A stretch of DNA of 52,524 nucleotides from Pseudomonadota bacterium (GTDB lineage: Bacteria > Pseudomonadota > Gammaproteobacteria > Nitrosococcales > Methylophagaceae), in the NCBI GenBank assembly GCA_030576275.1, contig JALIBN010000030.1, forward strand, positions 1 to 52,524, read 5' to 3'. How positions within the stretch are numbered: the stretch's first letter is position 1; every line of letters starts with the position of its first letter. The notes beneath the pieces are model-generated. The model saw only the letters and a program-made list of their open reading frames with translations. It ran no database searches and was not told the DNA's origin. Below are positions 50,979 to 52,524 of the stretch, piece by piece. The position numbers were made by a program, and so were the translations under genes.

Positions 50979-52524
50979 ATGGATATAGTTCTAGATATGC
51001 TGGCTTATGAATTAGCGGCGGTATTTGCTGTTTTGAGTCTTTGGCTCATTTTGCGAAATAATAAAAAAGGTAAAGCTACACATGAGATAGCAAGTCAAAC
51101 CGTTGAAAAAATAAAAAAATCTAAAGATCTTAGAATTGAAAGTTTATCTAAAATTTTAGCCGAAAAGTACGGATTGACTGGTAACGCGTTATCGCAAGAA
51201 GCCACCGATTTTCAAAACCGCGAACAGCAAATATACAAAGTATTACTCACCGTTTTTGTTGAACAAGATGGCAAAGCCTTGCTGAATATTCCAGAACAAT
51301 TAGAAAAGGCGATTGATGCTAGTTTAGAACTATTGCCCGTGGGGATGCCCATCTCTTTGCCGGAGGTTGATGACAGTACGCTGACGGTAAGTGAGCAAAT
51401 AGAAACAACCGCACAACATTTAGAAGCGTTGATGGTTTTATTTAGACAAAATAATGATGAACAGCTTGTCAAAAAACAAGCTCCAGAAACAGATGATGGA
51501 TCTGAAAATGAAATTGATGTGTCAGCGGTCGATGGGCATGTTGATAAACAAAATGATGATACTGCGGTTGATGAAGTATCTGAATCATTTGAAACTCACG
51601 TTGAATCTGAAGTTCTTGTCGAAGAAGAGTTAGCAGAAACAGCAATACAAAAAGATGATGCTATTGAAATAGACATTACTGAGGAGGAAGAGCTCTCAAA
51701 TAGTCTATTCGATGACTTAGCAATTCCAGATACGGGTGTAAGTGAACAAACAATTAATGATGCTATGTCAGCAGACGATGTTGATGCCTTACTTGCTTCT
51801 ATGGATGATGAGCTTCAAGCTGATAGCGACGATGACGGCATTGATTTAATCGCTATAGATGCCGAAGATGGAATCGAGGAGCAAAGTCTAAAAAAGTCTG
51901 ATGCTGAATTAGTGGCTGTAACCGCTGATTTAGCTACAAGCATTAGCGATACACCAGAAGAATTAGAGATTACAGCCAAAACTGAAGATGCTGGAGAGCT
52001 TGACGTTGAAGCTGAACTAGAGGTCGAAGTTGAAGTTGAGCCAGCAGTTGAACCTGAAAATCCTGTAGCTCAGAAAAAGATGAGTGATTATATTAAGGGG
52101 GTGTGGACCAGTAGCGTGCCTGATATCTATGGCAAGGCTAATGTTGAATCTGAACCAGAAGTTGAAGCAAAGCCAGAATTCGAAGCTGAACCAGAATTCG
52201 AAGCTGAACTAGAATTCGAAGCTGAACTAGAATTCGAAGCTGAACTAGAAGTTGAAGCTGAACTAGAAGTTGAAGCTGAACCAGAATTCGAAGCTGAACT
52301 AGAATTCGAAGCTGAATTAGAATTCGAAGCTGAACTAGAAGTTGAAGCTGAACTAGAAGTTGAAGCTGAACCAGAATTCGAAGCAGAGCCAGAATTCGAA
52401 GCTGAACCAGAATTCGAAGCTGAACTAGAAGTTGAAGCAGAGCCAGAAGTCGAAGCTGAACCAGAATTCGAAGCTGAACCAGAATTCGAAGCTGAACTAG
52501 AAGTTGAAGCTGAACCAGAATTCG
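50979..52524 (+). CDS. Membrane-anchored acidic protein with C-terminal hexapeptide repeats, 3'-truncated
   Basis: Open from ATG 50979 (GGGGAG 9 bases upstream) past the window end; at least 515 residues. Residues 6-25 form one membrane helix (MLAYELAAVFAVLSLWLILR), followed by a basic then helical region (to about residue 165) and a long Glu/Asp-rich disordered stretch. Residues 264-278 read SADDVDALLASMDDE, like the xDxIDALL motif at the N-termini of FliM/FliN and some regulator proteins. From about residue 390 it is made of six-residue units EAE(P/L)E(V/F). It has no stop codon in the window. Gene overlap with the vWA gene suggests a shared role. I cannot assign a function. Confidence 0.8.
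   Translation, partial: MDIVLDMLAYELAAVFAVLSLWLILRNNKKGKATHEIASQTVEKIKKSKDLRIESLSKILAEKYGLTGNALSQEATDFQNREQQIYKVLLTVFVEQDGKALLNIPEQLEKAIDASLELLPVGMPISLPEVDDSTLTVSEQIETTAQHLEALMVLFRQNNDEQLVKKQAPETDDGSENEIDVSAVDGHVDKQNDDTAVDEVSESFETHVESEVLVEEELAETAIQKDDAIEIDITEEEELSNSLFDDLAIPDTGVSEQTINDAMSADDVDALLASMDDELQADSDDDGIDLIAIDAEDGIEEQSLKKSDAELVAVTADLATSISDTPEELEITAKTEDAGELDVEAELEVEVEVEPAVEPENPVAQKKMSDYIKGVWTSSVPDIYGKANVESEPEVEAKPEFEAEPEFEAELEFEAELEFEAELEVEAELEVEAEPEFEAELEFEAELEFEAELEVEAELEVEAEPEFEAEPEFEAEPEFEAELEVEAEPEVEAEPEFEAEPEFEAELEVEAEPEF
52164..52523 (+). repeat. Tandem 18-bp coding repeat, 20 units
   Basis: Twenty contiguous units of GAAGCTGAAC(C/T)AGAA(TTC/GTT) variants, no gaps, reaching the window edge. 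Units 3-7 and 8-12 share the same order of variants, showing a 90-bp higher-order duplication. Encodes EAE(P/L)E(V/F). Confidence 0.95.

Overview
The window is a stretch of chromosome from an AT-rich gammaproteobacterium. Three things support this: the rluE-nudJ-mnmA-hflD gene order known from enterobacteria, the AcnB, ClpS/ClpA, GrxD, HflD and Dam-type proteins, and the E2-E3 pyruvate dehydrogenase arrangement in which E3 carries its own lipoyl domain. A pyrophosphate-driven membrane pump, class I fumarase, O-succinylhomoserine sulfhydrylase and a cobalamin uptake/salvage cluster fit a marine or methylotroph-like lineage (Methylophaga/Cycloclasticus/Methylococcales-type), but genus cannot be fixed from the sequence alone. 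I see no phage, insertion sequence, CRISPR array, rRNA or tRNA gene.

Layout. 1-5.5 kb (+): end of aceF, lpdA, a Dam-family methylase, argG and a diguanylate cyclase. 5.5-8.8 kb (-): nitroreductase, a secretin-N-like exported protein, a PLD-like protein and purB. 8.9-12.8 kb (+): acnB with a strong terminator, the 3' stump of a fetB-like permease gene, and an HDOD protein. 12.8-23.4 kb (mostly -): a dicarboxylate/amino-acid symporter, then hflD-mnmA-nudJ-rluE, ychJ, a small unknown gene, a lytic transglycosylase, a CopD-like protein, fumarase, proS, a MIF-family tautomerase and a DUF4124 protein. 23.4-26.4 kb: a RluA-type pseudouridine synthase followed by two clearly decayed genes, a GT4 glycosyltransferase and its neighbour. 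26.4-29.1 kb (+): NfeD protease, slipin and a host-attachment-family protein. 29.1-35.2 kb: pcm, a kinase/P-loop fusion, an orphan CbpM-like protein, an unknown protein, and feoAB behind a perfect Fur-type palindrome. 35.3-38.4 kb: the membrane pyrophosphatase hppA and the soluble pyrophosphatase ppa, with a frameshifted rubredoxin remnant between them. 38.5-42.4 kb (+): serB, grxD, clpS, clpA. 42.6-47.3 kb (-): cobO, cobQ and btuB, with a cobalamin riboswitch ahead of btuB. 47.7-52.5 kb (+): metZ, an exported vWA protein and, running off the window, a membrane-anchored acidic protein ending in at least 20 hexapeptide repeats.

How it works together. Central metabolism is well represented: the pyruvate dehydrogenase E2/E3 components, aconitase B, fumarase, arginine, serine, methionine and purine steps. 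Two pyrophosphate-consuming enzymes of different kinds lie 0.5 kb apart. Iron uptake has an Fur-type operator and B12 uptake has a riboswitch. Four gene remnants (fetB-like, glycosyltransferase, its neighbour, rubredoxin) in a window with no mobile DNA suggest ongoing point-mutation and deletion decay. The most unusual coding feature is the vWA/acidic-repeat pair at the right end. The most unusual non-coding features are a DnaA-box trio between clpA and cobO, a long near-perfect inverted repeat at 31.8 kb, and a structured stretch upstream of metZ.
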